Positions 24,420 to 35,614 of a DNA stretch of 64,000 nucleotides are shown here, one piece after another. Numbering within the stretch: position 1 is the stretch's first letter; each line of letters starts with the position of its first letter. A program made the position numbers and the translations under genes. Location: contig NC_133658.1 of the NCBI RefSeq assembly GCF_037893015.1, forward strand, positions 147,469,160-147,533,159, written 5' to 3'. Origin of the DNA: Macrotis lagotis (Eukaryota; Chordata; Mammalia; Peramelemorphia; Peramelidae). The notes beneath the pieces were generated by a model, which was not told where the DNA came from, made no database searches, and saw only the letters and a program-made list of their open reading frames with translations.

Positions 24420-24745
24420 TTATTTTCTTAAATTCAAGTGTGAGATTTTACATTTATCTTCAGTACATTTCACATTATTCAATTTGATCTATTATTATAG
24501 TCAACTGAGATACTGAGATCATTTTAGATCTTCACTATGTTATCCTTCTATCTATCACAGCTTTCCAATTTGCAGAATTAACAAGTCATTGTCAATGATC
24601 ATCTGTCTCCTTTAAATGGTTGATGAAAAATGCTAAATAACTTAGGTCAATATTCCACTGAGTTTATCTTCCCAGTTGAACCAAAGAAAATATTCTTTGA
24701 GTTGAGTCATTCAACAAGTTTTGAGCTATACCTTAATGAAGCTCT
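24420..24745 (-). mobile_element. CR1/L3 LINE fragment
   Basis: 'gtgtgagattttacatttat', then 'tttccaatttgcagaattaa' and 'tgatgaaaaatgctaaataa', in the order found in reverse CR1/L3 copies (compare 62500). Confidence 0.68.
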
Positions 24746-24779
24746 TATTAGTGTGTATGTGCATGTGTGTGACATTATC

Positions 24780-25005
24780 ATTCTCATCATCATCATCAGT
24801 ACCATCATCATCATCATCATCATAATGAACATTTACAGGACATTTACTATGTGTAAGGCTCTAGGTTTAGGATTTTATAATTATCTCATTTGATCCTTCA
24901 CAACCCTGGGAAGTAGGTGCTTTTATTATCAGCATTTTTATAGATGTGGTAAATGGAGGTTAGTGACTTGTTCAGGGTCATTGAATTGATGTCTGAAGCT
25001 ATATA
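24780..25005 (-). mobile_element. MIR-family SINE with (CAT)n
   Basis: An ATC/CAT run at 24780-24820 precedes 'aggacatttactatgtgtaa', 'tctcatttgatccttcacaa', 'ccctgggaagtaggtgct' in reverse MIR order. Confidence 0.75.
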
Positions 25006-25139
25006 TATATACTTAAACATATATACTCTATACATTTTGCACAAATACTTTTGGATATGCCCCACAGGCATTTATCCAACTACAGCTGCTTAAGAACTAA
25101 GAGTCTTAAAAAATGTATAGCTGCTTAACCCAAATGTGT

Positions 25140-25315
25140 AAATACATTATTAACTTAACTATTAGTCCCTGAGGGTAGAGGGTGGAGAAAGGAGGAAGGA
25201 AATTTTGTTACTTAGAAATATACATAGGCATATGGATAAATGTTAGGAAAAGCTTTCATAATATGTATTTGGAAAAGGAAAACATCAACAAAAAAAATAA
25301 AAATTTAAAAATGTG
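25140..25315 (+). mobile_element. L1 3' terminus
   Basis: 'ggagaaaggaggaaggaaat' and 'tatggataaatgttaggaaa' with an A-rich end, like the L1 end at 63470-63595. Confidence 0.6.
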
Positions 25316-25539
25316 TAGCTAATAGTATAAGGAGAAGAAAAAATCTCCAGTTGTTTTTCTAAAGATAACTGCTTTTTTCCCCTTAAACTCATCATCCCAT
25401 TCAATGTGGCTAATCTTTATTTTAGGTGGGTTCATACCCTCAAAACTAGATACAAACATACTTTCACTTTGAAGAAATTTGAACTTCTGCTAGTATGGTA
25501 CCAAGTGAAAGGCTATTTGACAGTTTGAAGAGAGTAGCA

Positions 25540-26055
25540 AAATTGGAATCAAGAGGATAAAAATTCATGATCCAAAGTGAATTGAACAGAACCAGGAAAA
25601 TATTGTACATAATAACAATTAAGGACAATGATTAACTGTGAATGATTTAACTTTTCTTAGCAATAAAATGATCCAAGAAAATCCTAAAGGACTCATGATG
25701 AAAAATGCTACCTTTAGAAAGAGCTGACAATGTCTGAATACAGACTGAAACATTCTTACTTTCTGATTTTTCTTCCTTTTTTTCTTTTCCTTCCTTCCTT
25801 CCTTCCTTCCTTCCTTCCTTCCTTCCTTCCTTCCTTCCTTCTTTCCTTCCTTGCTCAAGTCTTCTTATATGAAATGACCAATATGAAAATGTTTTCCATA
25901 ACTGCACATGCATTACCTTTATCAGATTGCTTACCATCTAAGAGGGAAGGTGAGGGTAGGGATAGAATTTGGAACTCAAAACTTTTTTAAAAAAGTTTAA
26001 AACTATTCTAAAATGTAATTAGAGGAAAATAAAATATTTAAAAATAAAAAAGGAA
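25540..26055 (+). mobile_element. L1 3' end with (TTCC)n expansion
   Basis: 'agaaccaggaaaatattgta', 'gactcatgatgaaaaatgct', 'ttatcagattgcttaccatc' and an A-rich terminus. A (TTCC)n run at 25786-25852 has grown inside the 3' UTR, giving repeat-coded open frames on both strands. Confidence 0.85.
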
Positions 26056-26059
26056 ACCA

Positions 26060-26635
26060 CATAATGAAAAACATTTTTTAAAGAAGTTATGAGTTCAAAT
26101 CTCATCTGTGAAAGTTAGATAGTGTCAAAGGAACTGTGGGACCATAAGCAAAGCATTTGATTTCTCTGAATCATAGATAGGTGTCTAAAATTATTATCTA
26201 TGTAGGGATTTTAATGTATGTCAGGAGAGAAAGCTATAATACTAAGAGTTCACAGAATGATAAAAATCACATCCTTGGTATATTGATATGTTCAGAAGAT
26301 AAATATGACCATTTCTGACTTTTATAATAAAAGGTAGGAATCCTGAATGTAATCTAAGATAAGCTGTTAAAGAAAAGGCAACATGACGACTGTAAGAACA
26401 ATTTTGAATTTCTAGAGATTTATAAAGGCATAAATTTATTTGTCAAAAAGGAAGAACTAATGGGCATAACACCCCTGAGTTTTCAAAGGGCCCTGACAAG
26501 GTTTCCTTAAAAGCTCTAGACATTCTAAGCAACCTAGGATTTGTAGAATGCTATTTCTCAGATTGAAAATTGGCTTAAATACAAAAGACAAAGGGGAAGG
26601 ATAGACAGGCATTTCTCTGATTAGGGAAATGGGAA
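26060..26635. other. Unassigned DNA
   Basis: 26085-26200 has faint SINE-head text ('gagttcaaatctcatctgtg'). No gene recognised. Confidence 0.4.
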
Positions 26636-26639
26636 CCAT

Positions 26640-26880
26640 AGGAACCCTAAGGGATCAGTCCAGGGAATCATCTTAGTGAATGTTTCTGTAAAGGATGTGG
26701 AGGAGGGAGTACACAATGAATTTTCCAGGTTTTCAGATGACACTAAGCTCTTCTGGGTAGTGAAATGTTAGGCTAACAGGGATAAAATATGGAAGATTCT
26801 CGCCAAACTGTGCGAGTGGGCCGAGAAGTAGCAGATGAACTTCAGTGTGGGCTAGTGTAAGATTGAAAATAAGCCAAACT
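26640..26880 (+). mobile_element. CR1/L3 LINE remnant (reverse transcriptase region)
   Basis: 'ttttcagatgacactaagct' encodes the F.DDTKL-type reverse-transcriptase motif area, followed by 'gcagatgaacttcagtgtgg'. Degenerate. Confidence 0.7.
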
Positions 26881-26894
26881 ATACTATAAAATCA

Positions 26895-27050
26895 AGGACT
26901 ATTTGAGCTTTAAGGGACTTTGAAGGGGGAGGGGACATTTTAGTACAGCAACTTAATTATACAGAGGAAAAAACTGAAGCCAAGGAAAGGCAAGTGACTT
27001 ATGCAGTCTCATACAGAGAATTAGTGGCAAAAACAGGAGGACTTAAACAA
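26895..27050 (-). mobile_element. MIR-like fragment
   Basis: 'tatacagaggaaaaaactga' 'agcc', 'ggcaagtgacttatgcagtc', 'aattagtggcaaaaacagga' in reverse MIR order. Confidence 0.55.
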
Positions 27051-27294
27051 ATAAAGGCTTCTTATAGGTCTTGGCTATCTCCATCAGGGAATGCTGAGCT
27101 ACTAGATAGAATTCAGTCCCTCTTCTGTCCCCATTCCTTTTTCTTCAAACCTTGCATATTGTCACATTCATGGGCAGGCACTTTGATGGAAAGTTTCTAT
27201 TTCATAGTCCCAAGCATCACGATGTCTTTTTAATAAGGGGAATCTATGAACCATTAAGATTTCCAAGTGGAACATACCCCAGTATGTCTAATCA

Positions 27295-28055
27295 ATCATC
27301 AGTCAATCAACAAACACTTATTAAGTACCTATTATGTACTAGGTACTGCAGTTATAAAACTATCCCTGCCCTCAAGGAGCTTACAATCTAATGGGAAGAG
27401 AACATACAAGCAAATATAGACAGGACCTATAGGAAATAATTAAAAGAGGGCAAACACTGAAGTTGAGAAATTGAGGAAGGCTTCCTGTAGGAAGTAGGAT
27501 TCTAGCTGGGACCTAAAGGAAATGGGGAATATAGTAGTAAGAGCAGTTAATGAAGGGTAATCCAAGCATGGGGACAGCCAGATAAGATGCCCAGAAGTGA
27601 GAGATGGAATGCCTTATTCAGGAACACATGAGACCAATGTCACTGGATTGAAGAGTGTGTGGAAAACTGTAAAAAGACTGGAAAGATGGGGCGGCTAGGT
27701 GGCGTGGTGGATAAAGCACCGGCCCTGGAGTCAGGAGTACCTGGGTTCAAATCTGGCCTCAGACATTTAATAATTACCTAGCTGTGTGGCCTTGGGCAAG
27801 CCACTTAACCCCATTTGCCTTGCAAAAACCTTAAAAAAAAAGACTGGAAAGATAGGAGGGATTATGAAGTACAAAAGAGGACCACTGCTACTGGAGGTAA
27901 TACAGTGTCACTGCTATTTACTGAGTAGGGAGGTGATATAATCAGACTTGAGCTTTAGGAAAATCATTTTAGAGGCTAAATAGAAGATGGTTTGGAGTAA
28001 GGGGAGACTGTAGGGATTCAAACCCCAAGAGGCTACTGCAGTAATGAAAGTGAGG
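27295..28055 (-). mobile_element. L2 3' region, reverse orientation, split by WSINE1
   Basis: 'caacaaacacttattaagta' 'cctattatgtactaggtact', 'cctcaaggagcttacaatct', 'gaggaaggcttcctgtagg', and after the SINE 'taatcagacttgagctttag' and 'gaggctactgcagtaatg'. This is the best L2 copy in the window. Confidence 0.82.
27688..27836 (+). mobile_element. WSINE1 with perfect 17-bp duplication
   Basis: Complete copy from 'gggcggctaggtggcg' to 'ttgcaaaaacctt'. Flanked by identical 'aaaaagactggaaagat' at 27671-27687 and 27837-27853. Among the youngest-looking insertions here. Confidence 0.95.
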
Positions 28056-28227
28056 TAATGAGGTCCTGTACAAATAATACTGATAATACTGATAACTTAT
28101 TTGAAAGAAACTCTTCCTCTAACTGCTAATGCCAAAGCATGGTCAAATTACAAACAAAATTTGTTTTCTTCCTAACCTTGGAAAAATTGGATTCAAGTAA
28201 AAGTGGCAAGTAGATTCATAATATTTT

Positions 28228-28335
28228 GTCCATTTTTGAAGAAGATCATGATATTGGGGGAGTGAAGCCATGAGTGAGGGAGTCTAAGTTACCAACTGAG
28301 GTTCTCCTCAGGAGCCATGTGGGTCTAGTAACCTG
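28228..28335 (-). mobile_element. RTE-tailed SINE, tail fragment
   Basis: 'ccatttttgaagaagatcat' through 'gtgggtctagtaacctgat' in reverse orientation. Confidence 0.72.
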
Positions 28336-28429
28336 ATAGTGGGTAGAGGGAAAGGGAGGAGGTTTCAAAAATGGAACACTGTTCACAGCTAATGGGGCAA
28401 TACAATGGGCAGTGCTTAATGAAGATGTT

Positions 28430-28655
28430 TGTCCTTTGTTCTCAAAGAAGACCATGACATCAGGGAGGTGATACCATGACAAGTACCTGAATTGGAATTG
28501 AGTTAGGGGATGCTGGGCTAAGTCACCAGCCTAACTTTCTTCTTCAGAGTCATCTGGGTCCAGTGACCAGAAATAAATCAGGATAACAGGAGATGATCCT
28601 GGATGCAGGGCAATCAGGGTTAAGTGACTTGCCCAGGGTCACACAGTTAATAAGT
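28430..28655 (-). mobile_element. RTE-tailed SINE, left arm of a head-to-head pair
   Basis: From 'tgtcctttgttctcaaagaa' to 'ggtcacacagttaataagt'. It lacks the first 70 or so nucleotides of the tRNA head and abuts the next SINE with no spacer. Confidence 0.87.
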
Positions 28656-28955
28656 GGCTAGGTGGAGCATTGGAAAGAGCACTGACCTTGGAGTCAGGGG
28701 AACTGGAGTTTGAATTCAACTTCAGATACTATGTGACTTTGGATAAGTCATTTAGCTCTGCCTCATATCCAAAGCCATCTCCAGTTGTCCTGATTCACAT
28801 CTGACTACTGGACTCAGATAGTTCTGGAGAAGAAAGTGAGTCTGGTGACTTAGTACAGCACCCCCTCATTCAAATCCAAATCATGTGCTTGGTCATAGCA
28901 TCAGCCCCCTGATGTCATGGTCTTCTTCAAAAATGAGGGACAAGCCTCCATCTAT
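28656..28955 (+). mobile_element. RTE-tailed SINE, right arm of a head-to-head pair
   Basis: Near full-length plus-strand copy from 'ggctaggtggagcattgg' to 'aaaaatgagggacaagcc'. With the preceding copy it forms an inverted repeat of about 225 bp per arm. Confidence 0.87.
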
Positions 28956-29200
28956 TAGAAATGGCCTCATTGAAGATAGGCATTATCCAGTAAAGTTAGA
29001 AAGTGCTATATTAACGTTAGCTGTAAGTTACCATATTATACAGAAAGCTCGGGTCAGATCATATCTAAAGTATTGCATTCAGACTGGAGGTCACACTTTA
29101 GAAAGATCAAGAATAAGCTGGAGTGTGTTTAAGGGAGGCGAAAATAGCATGGGAAGGAGATAGAAGGACTCACTATGTAAGCATCAAAATGACTAAGAGA
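28956..29200 (+). mobile_element. CR1/L3 LINE remnant
   Basis: 'gctcgggtcagatcatatct' 'aaagtattgcattcagactg' is the L3/CR1 region coding 'ARVRSYLKYCIQ', followed by 'ataagctggagtgtgtttaa'. It probably continues after the L1 insertion. Confidence 0.72.
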
Positions 29201-30160
29201 TTTTTGTTGCCCTTTGGGCATAATTCCAAATTGTTCTCCAGAAAGATTGGATGAGTTCACAGTTCTCCTTTGAACCACCAATACCACTACTGGGTCTATA
29301 CCCTGAAGAGATTATGAAAAAAGGTAAAAACATCACTTGTACAAAAATATTCATAGCAAGGGGTGGTTAGGTGATGCAGTGGATAGAGCACCAGCCCTGG
29401 AGTCAGGAGTGCCTGAATTCAAATGCAGCCTAGGACACTTAATAAAATAATTACCTAGCTGTGTGGCCTTGGGCAAGCCACTTAACCCCATTGCTTTGCA
29501 AAAAAAAAAAAAATATTTATGGCAGCCCTGTTTGTGGTGGTAAAGAATTGGAAATCAAGTAAATGTTCTTCAATTGGGGAATGGTTTAACAAATTGTGGA
29601 ATGTGTATATCATGGAACACTGTTGTTCTTTTAGAAACCAGGAGGGATGGGAATTTAGGGAAGCTTGGAGGGATTTTCATAAACTGATGCTGAGCAAGAT
29701 GAGCAGAACAAGAAAAATATTGTACAGCAACATGGGGGCAATGATCAACTTTGATGGACTTGCTCATTCCATCAGTGCAACAACCAGGGACAATTTTGAG
29801 CTATCTGCAAAGAAAGAATTGTGGAGTTTGGACAAAGATCAAAGACTATTACCTTCAATTTAGGGGGGGAAAAATCCATTATCCTATTATGTAATTTTGC
29901 TACCTCTTATACTTTATTTTTCTTCCTTAAGGATATGATTTCTCTCTCATCACATTCAACTGAGATCAATGTATACCATGTAAATAATGTAAAGACTAAC
30001 AGAATGCCTTCTGGGGTGGGGGGAGGAAAGCAAGAATGGGGAAAAAATTGGAAAACTCAAAATAAAATCTTTCTAAAAATATTAAGAAAAATTTAAAAAG
30101 AGCATGCCACATTGCACCCAGATTAAGTAAAAAAATGACGAAAATAAAAACAAGTGTTTA
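29201..30160 (+). mobile_element. Twin-primed (5'-inverted) L1
   Basis: 29201-29267 is L1 ORF2 in reverse ('ttgttgccctttgggcataa'). From 29268 the same element runs forward ('ccaataccactactgggtct') through 'TAALFVV'-type ORF2 C-terminus (29519-29863 frame: 'MAALFVVVKNWKSSKCSSIG') and the 3' UTR, whose usual end is near 30090. An 11-bp repeat 'aaaatgactaa' flanks it at 29187-29197 and 30162-30172. The stretch 30092-30160 ends in AATAAA plus A's and may be a 3' transduction. Confidence 0.85.
29359..29508 (+). mobile_element. WSINE1 nested in L1
   Basis: 'ggggtggttaggtgatgcag' to 'ccattgctttgca' and A-tail. Flanked by 'aaaaatattcatagca' (29343-29358) and 'aaaaatatttatggca' (29509-29524), which is duplicated L1 ORF2. 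Confidence 0.92.
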
Positions 30161-30164
30161 AAAA

Positions 30165-30350
30165 ATGACTAATAGAAGATTTAGGCTGGGCCATGATAAC
30201 TGTTGATAAAACTTTGAATACAATTGTTAATGTAATCATCAAAGAAATTGTTAATACTGATTGTAATATGGACTGCCTGAACCTGTTAGTCATTGTGACC
30301 ATTTAAAATTCCAGTAATGTACTTACACTCTTACTCTTGAGATGTTTATT
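30165..30350. other. Unassigned DNA
   Basis: AT-rich. May be the continuation of the CR1/L3 remnant interrupted by the L1. Confidence 0.3.
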
Positions 30351-30354
30351 CTTT

Positions 30355-31665
30355 TTTCCCTTAAAAATATTTCCCCCCAATTACATGGAAAGATAGTTTT
30401 CAACATTCATTTTTGAAAGATTTGAGTTCCAAAATTTTCTCCCTCCCTTTCTTCCCTGCCCAAGATAGCAAACAATCTGATATAGGTTATAGACATAAAC
30501 GATTAACATTTTAGTCATGTTGTGAAAGAAGAATCAGAACAAAAAGGGGGAAACTCTGAGAAAGAAAAGACAAAAAACAAATAAAAAAGTGAAAAATAGT
30601 AAGCTTTGGCCTGCATTCAGACTCCATAGTTTATTCTCTGGCTGTTGATGGCATTTTCCATCACAAGACTTTTAGAATTGTCTTTGATCACTAATTTGGT
30701 GAGAAGAGCTGTCTAACTTGTCATAGAATGATGTTGCTATTGTACATTGTTTTCCTGGTTCTACTCATTTCACTCAACATCTAGTCATGTAAGTCTTTCC
30801 AGGTTTTTATGAAAACTGCCTGCTCATCATTTCTTGTAGAACAATAGGGGCAGCTAGGTGGTGCATTGGATAGAGTACTGGCCTTGTAGTCAAAAGGACA
30901 GGAAGCCTCAGATCCTTGACACTTACTTAGCTGTGTGACCTTGGACAGTCACTTTATCCCAATTGCCTCACATCTAGGGCTATCTCCAGTTGTCCTGATC
31001 CACGTCTGGTCTCTGAACCCAGTTGGCTCTGGAGGAGAAAGTGAAGCTGGTAACAACATAGCCTCCCCTCACTCAAATTCACTTCATGTACATGTCATGG
31101 CATCATATCCCTGATATCATGGTCTTCTTTGAGAACAAAGGACAAAAACATCATCATCATAGAGCAATAGTATGCCATTACTTTCATATACCACAACTTG
31201 TTCAGCCATTCCCCAATTGATGGGCATCCTCACAAATTCCAATTCTTTACCACCACAAAAAGAACTACCATAAATATCTTTATACATGCGGATCCTTTTC
31301 TCTGTCTTACAATCTCTTTGGGATACAGACTCTAGCAGTGATAATGCTGGATCAAAGGGTATGCACAGTTTTGTAGCCATTTGGTCATAGTTCCATATTA
31401 CTCTCCAGAAAGACCAGATTGTTCACAATTCCACCAACAGGGTATTAGTTTTCCAATCTTCCCATATTCACTCCAACATTTATCATTTTTCTTTTTCTGT
31501 CATATTAGCCAATCTGATAGGTGTGAGGTAGCACTTTAGAGTTATTTTAATGTTCAATTCTTTAATTATTAGTGATTTAGAGCATTTTTTCATATGACTA
31601 AAATGGCTTTAATTTCTTTATCTGAAAACTGCCTGTTTATATCCTTTTGACTATTTAAGATATTT
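30355..31665 (-). mobile_element. 5'-truncated L1, minus strand, split by a SINE
   Basis: 3' UTR in reverse ('tttttgaaagatttgagttc', 'gatggcattttccatcacaa', 'ttggtgagaagagctgtcta'), then ORF2 C-terminus: the frame at 31117-31380 reads 'LCIPFDPALSLLESVSQRDC', then 'atattagccaatctgatagg' and 'tttcatatgactaaaatgg'. Many stops. Confidence 0.88.
30848..31160 (+). mobile_element. RTE-tailed SINE nested in L1
   Basis: Near full-length: 'gggcagctaggtggtgcatt' to 'gagaacaaaggacaaaaac' and a CAT-repeat tail. Flanked by 'agaacaatag' (30838-30847) and 'agagcaatag' (31161-31170). Confidence 0.9.
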
Positions 31666-32035
31666 ACTTTTGATTATGTTGAGCTAAACCATTCTATAGG
31701 TGTCCCCTACCTCTTACCCATCCAGGGAATTTGTCTTGCTAGGGAAACCTGGCTCTAACTGGATCTAGCATTTTGATGTCCTTGCCCCCTTCCTTTGGGA
31801 TTCATAGCATGAAGACAAAATAGCTGGAATGAAGTAGCTTTCCTTGCCCTGATTGCCAAGGATCACTGGGGTCTCATGATCATGTCTTGCTACCTCATAC
31901 TTTCTCCTTCCCTTCTCCACCTAAAATTAAAAAAAAAACTTTTTTCGTGGTTCTCTTTGGTTGGCAGGTCTGCTACCCTGTTATCTCAATTAACTTTATT
32001 TTTTAACACATGACTTTGATTTCCTTCAGAACTTG
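31666..32035. other. Repeat-poor unassigned DNA
   Basis: No repeat or gene recognised in about 370 nt. Confidence 0.4.
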
Positions 32036-32039
32036 ACAC

Positions 32040-32400
32040 AAATATTTGAAGAACTGACATGAGAAACGGGGATTAGACTATTTTGCATGGTCCCAGGGTC
32101 CAGACTAAGAGTAATGAAGAGAAGTGAATTTTACCTTGATATGAAGAAAGCTTCCTAATAATTAGAACTAAATCAGAGTGGAATGTGCTACTTAAGGGAA
32201 TAAACATACACACAGTATACCATCATACGCTGACTCCTATGACCATTGACCCTTCCTCTGAAAGATGTCTAAGGGGAATGTCCAGTGGTAAGCTGTGAAA
32301 GGGAGGGATGAGTTCCCTTTTGGTAGAGGCTAACACTTGTCAGCAATGTTTAAAATGGGTTAGATGGTCCCATCCAACTGAAATTCCATGACCTGTGATT
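32040..32400 (+). mobile_element. CR1/L3 LINE 3' remnant
   Basis: 'gatatgaagaaagcttccta' 'ataattagaac', 'cagagtggaatgtgctactt', ending 'ggtcccatccaactgaaatt' 'ccatgacctgtgatttc', the usual L3/CR1 end order. Confidence 0.72.
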
Positions 32401-32409
32401 TCAACAATC

Positions 32410-32530
32410 TGGACAATTTTGCAAATAAGGAAATTAAGACCTTGAAAAACCAGAATGTACTACTAGAATTGGTACTATAACCCAGGTCTTAAGACTTTGG
32501 TCCATTGCTCTTCATAGTATGCCATTCCAT
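32410..32530 (-). mobile_element. MIR-like fragment
   Basis: 'attttgcaaataaggaaatt' 'aagaccttg' and 'ataacccaggtcttaagac' in reverse MIR-type order. Confidence 0.45.
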
Positions 32531-32664
32531 TTGCTGGATCAATCTCAGCAGAGGTGAAGGTACAATTCTTTCCCAGTGCAGGTTTGGAGAGTTTTGAAAT
32601 TTAAAAACTATTCAGAACCCAAATTTATTGTCAATCAAGAAATAGTATATTTGACTTAGAAAAG

Positions 32665-32990
32665 TTACTTTAAAAATTTTCTCTAGTTACATGTAAAAAT
32701 AGTTTTCAACATTCATTTTTTGTAAGATTTTGAGTTCTACATTTTTTCTACCTCCTTCCCCTCCTGTCCCTCTCCCTATGTATACAATTATGCTGAACAT
32801 ATTTCCATATTAGTCATATTGTGAAAGAAGAATCAGAACAAAAGGGAAAAGACATGAGAAAGGAAAAATCCATAAAACCAATTTTTAAAAAGTGAAAATA
32901 ATGTGCTTTGGTCTGTATTCTGACTCCATAGTTCTTTCTCTGAATATGGATGGCATTTTCCATTACAAGTCTTTTAGAATTGTCTAAAAG
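32665..32990 (-). mobile_element. L1 3' UTR, minus strand
   Basis: 'tctagttacatgtaaaaata', 'tttgtaagattttgagttct', 'gaagaatcagaacaaaaggg', 'gatggcattttccattacaa', as in the 30355 copy. Confidence 0.85.
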
Positions 32991-32999
32991 TTGCTTCTT

Positions 33000-33238
33000 A
33001 GAGATTTCTCTTTTCAAATGGTAATAACTTGTACTCAAATAACAATGAAAAGACTTATGGTGGGTGTGGGCAAGCTGCAACACAGAACTTATATCCAGGC
33101 GTCCCCAAAAGTGGGTGAAAGGAATGAATCTCCAGATTCAAGCAGCAAATAATGGCATGGCACTGCCTTTATTTCCCACATACAAACACAGACATAGACA
33201 TAGACAGAGGCAGAGACAGATAGACAGACAGGCACACA

Positions 33239-33311
<73 letters not shown>

Positions 33312-33960
33312 TGCATGAGCCACAAAGGATTTGCAAAACAGCACATAAACCCAACACTGTAAAGTACTCAGAATGTTCATCAGCCAACCCCTTCCCCTTC
33401 AACTTGGGGTAGCTCTCAGGCAACCAACCATCTAACATTCTGGTGAGTTCTCAAACCCTCCCCCAGAGTCAACACTCATGGAGGGGCTGAATCTAACAAG
33501 GTTTCCCCTTCCCATTCCCCTTTTCTGCACTGTGCAAATAACTTATTTGCTTTATTCATCAAGTAAAATATGGACAGAAAGTAGATTAACCCCTCCCCAA
33601 TCATCTGTGTGTATGTGTGTGTGTGTATATGCATGTGTATGTATGTATTATACAAATACAGAGATCCCTAGATTAAAAAAAATACTGGCTTGTAGACTTA
33701 AACCTCAACTTGAGCTAAAATCTGCATTTTGAGGACCTTGGTTGGTGTGAGCACACACAACTTTGGCGCTCCCCTTGCTACCTCTACATCTTAGGCTAGA
33801 GAAGTCCACCAGCAGACCTCCAAACTTTGACTCATGTTCAGAGGAAAAGTAAAAAAGACAGAATGCTTTACATGAGCTTGAGGTCCAAGAACACCCCACT
33901 CATGTTGAGTAAACCCATGGACCTTTAGTCAGAAGTCACCATTTACTATTTCCAGATGTG
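33000..33960. other. Unassigned DNA with (CA)n, possible LTR
   Basis: A (CA)n run with ACAGAC prelude lies at 33184-33309 and a (TG/TATG) run at 33605-33650. On the minus strand, AATAAA near 33165 and 'TTTTGGGGACGCCTGGAT' near 33093-33110 recall an LTR end plus primer-binding site, but the match is weak. Confidence 0.3.
33233..33309. repeat. (CA)n microsatellite
   Basis: Long CA tract with two AA interruptions. Cys/Val and Thr/His open frames on both strands are repeat artefacts. Confidence 0.97.
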
Positions 33961-33989
33961 ACTGATAAAAGAAGGCACCTCACTCGTTT

Positions 33990-35600
33990 TGTTACTCTCC
34001 AGGTATATTAGCCAATCTGATATGTGTGAAGTGGTGCCTAAGAGTATTTTTTTATTGTACATTTTGCTGATCAATGGTGATTTTTGAAGCATTTTTTTCA
34101 TATGACTATTGATCATTCTAATTTCTTCCCCTGAAAATAACCTATTCATATCCTTTGGTCATTTATCAACTGGGTCATGACTTGTATTTTAATAAATTTT
34201 GACTCATTTCTCTATCTGTTTCAGAAATGTTATCAGAAACAATGGCCTTAAGAATTGTTTCCCATCTTTCTGCTTTCCTTCTAATCTTGAGTACATTGGT
34301 TTTATTTGTGTACAACCTTTTTTTAATTTAATGTAATCAATAGTATCCATTTTGCATTATATAATGTTCTCTATCTCTTGTTTAGTCATAAATTCTTCTC
34401 CTTTTCACAGATCAGATGGATAAACTATTCCTTGTTTCCCTAATTTTGCTTATGTTATCACAATAACTAAATCATATAGACAGTTCCACCTTATATTGGG
34501 ATAGGGTGTGAGATTTTGGTCTATGCCTAGTTTCTGCCATACAGTTTTCCCAACAGTTTTTGTCAAATAGTGAGTTTTAATCCCCAAAACTGGAATCTTT
34601 GGATTTATCAAACAGTAGATTACATTAGTCATTTGCTACTGGGTCTTGTATACACCTAACCTATTTGACAGATTCACCACCCTTTTTCTTAGCCTGTGAT
34701 ATCAGCGCCATATTTGAATCATATTGGAATTAATTTTTTTTAAATGTTTGGTAGAATTCACTTTTAAATCCATCTAACTCTGAAGATTTACAGAAAATGC
34801 TTGTTGATAGTTCCAGATACTACTCATCATTTTAAGGAAAACTCAATCTGTATGCTCACTAATGTTTTTAATAAGAATGGGTATTGTATTTTGTCAAAAT
34901 TATAGAGATTATTATAGAGATATTATAGAGATAACCCATCTAATTTCTGTTGTTTTTTTTCATTGACATGATCAATTATATTAGCAATTTTCCTAATATT
35001 GAACTAGTCCTCCATTCTTGGTATAAATCCCAAATGCTCATAGGATATTTTCCTTGTGATAAATTGCTGTTATTTCTTGGCTGCTAATATTTCATTTAAA
35101 TTTTTGCAACAATACTCATTAGGAAAATTAGCCTATAATTCTCTTTCTCTGCTTTGCCTCTTCCTGGCTTAGGTATCAGAACATAGTTGAATCATAAAAA
35201 CAATTTGGTAGGATTCCTTCTTCACCTACTTTTCCATTTAGTTCATGAAGTATGGAATTATAGGATTGGAATTAATTTTTTAAAATGTTTTTTAGAATCC
35301 AATTTTAAATCTATCTAACCCTGAAGATTTTTTTTTAGGGAATTCATTGATGGCTTGCTCAATTTCTTTTTTTCCTCTACAATGGGATAAGTTGAATATT
35401 TTATTTCTTCTGTTAATCTGGGTAATTTATATTTTTGTAAATATTCATTTATTTTACTTAGATTGTCAAATTTATTGCCATGGAGTTGGGAAAAATGTCT
35501 AATTATTGCTTTAATTTTCTCTTCATTGGTGGTGAATTCACCTTTTACATTTTTGATACTGATAATTTAGTCTTCTTCTTCTGAATATAATCAGGTATTT
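33990..35600 (-). mobile_element. L1 ORF2 remnant, minus strand
   Basis: Degenerate L1 reverse-transcriptase and C-terminal region. Anchors are 'tattagccaatctgatatgt', 'tttcatatgactattgatca', 'ggtataaatcccaaatgctc', 'gccatggagttgggaaaaat' and 'ttggtggtgaattcaccttt'. It lacks the 3' UTR next to 33990 and the 5' half of the element. Full of stops. Confidence 0.8.
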
Positions 35601-35614
35601 TAAAAATTATTTAT

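Noticed and set aside
25619..25990. Lys/Glu-Gly-Arg and Phe/Leu/Pro/Ser repeat proteins
   Set aside because: Translations of (TTCC)n inside an L1 3' UTR.
33064..33438. Cys/Val-rich and Thr/His-rich frames
   Set aside because: Products of the (CA)n array, not genes.
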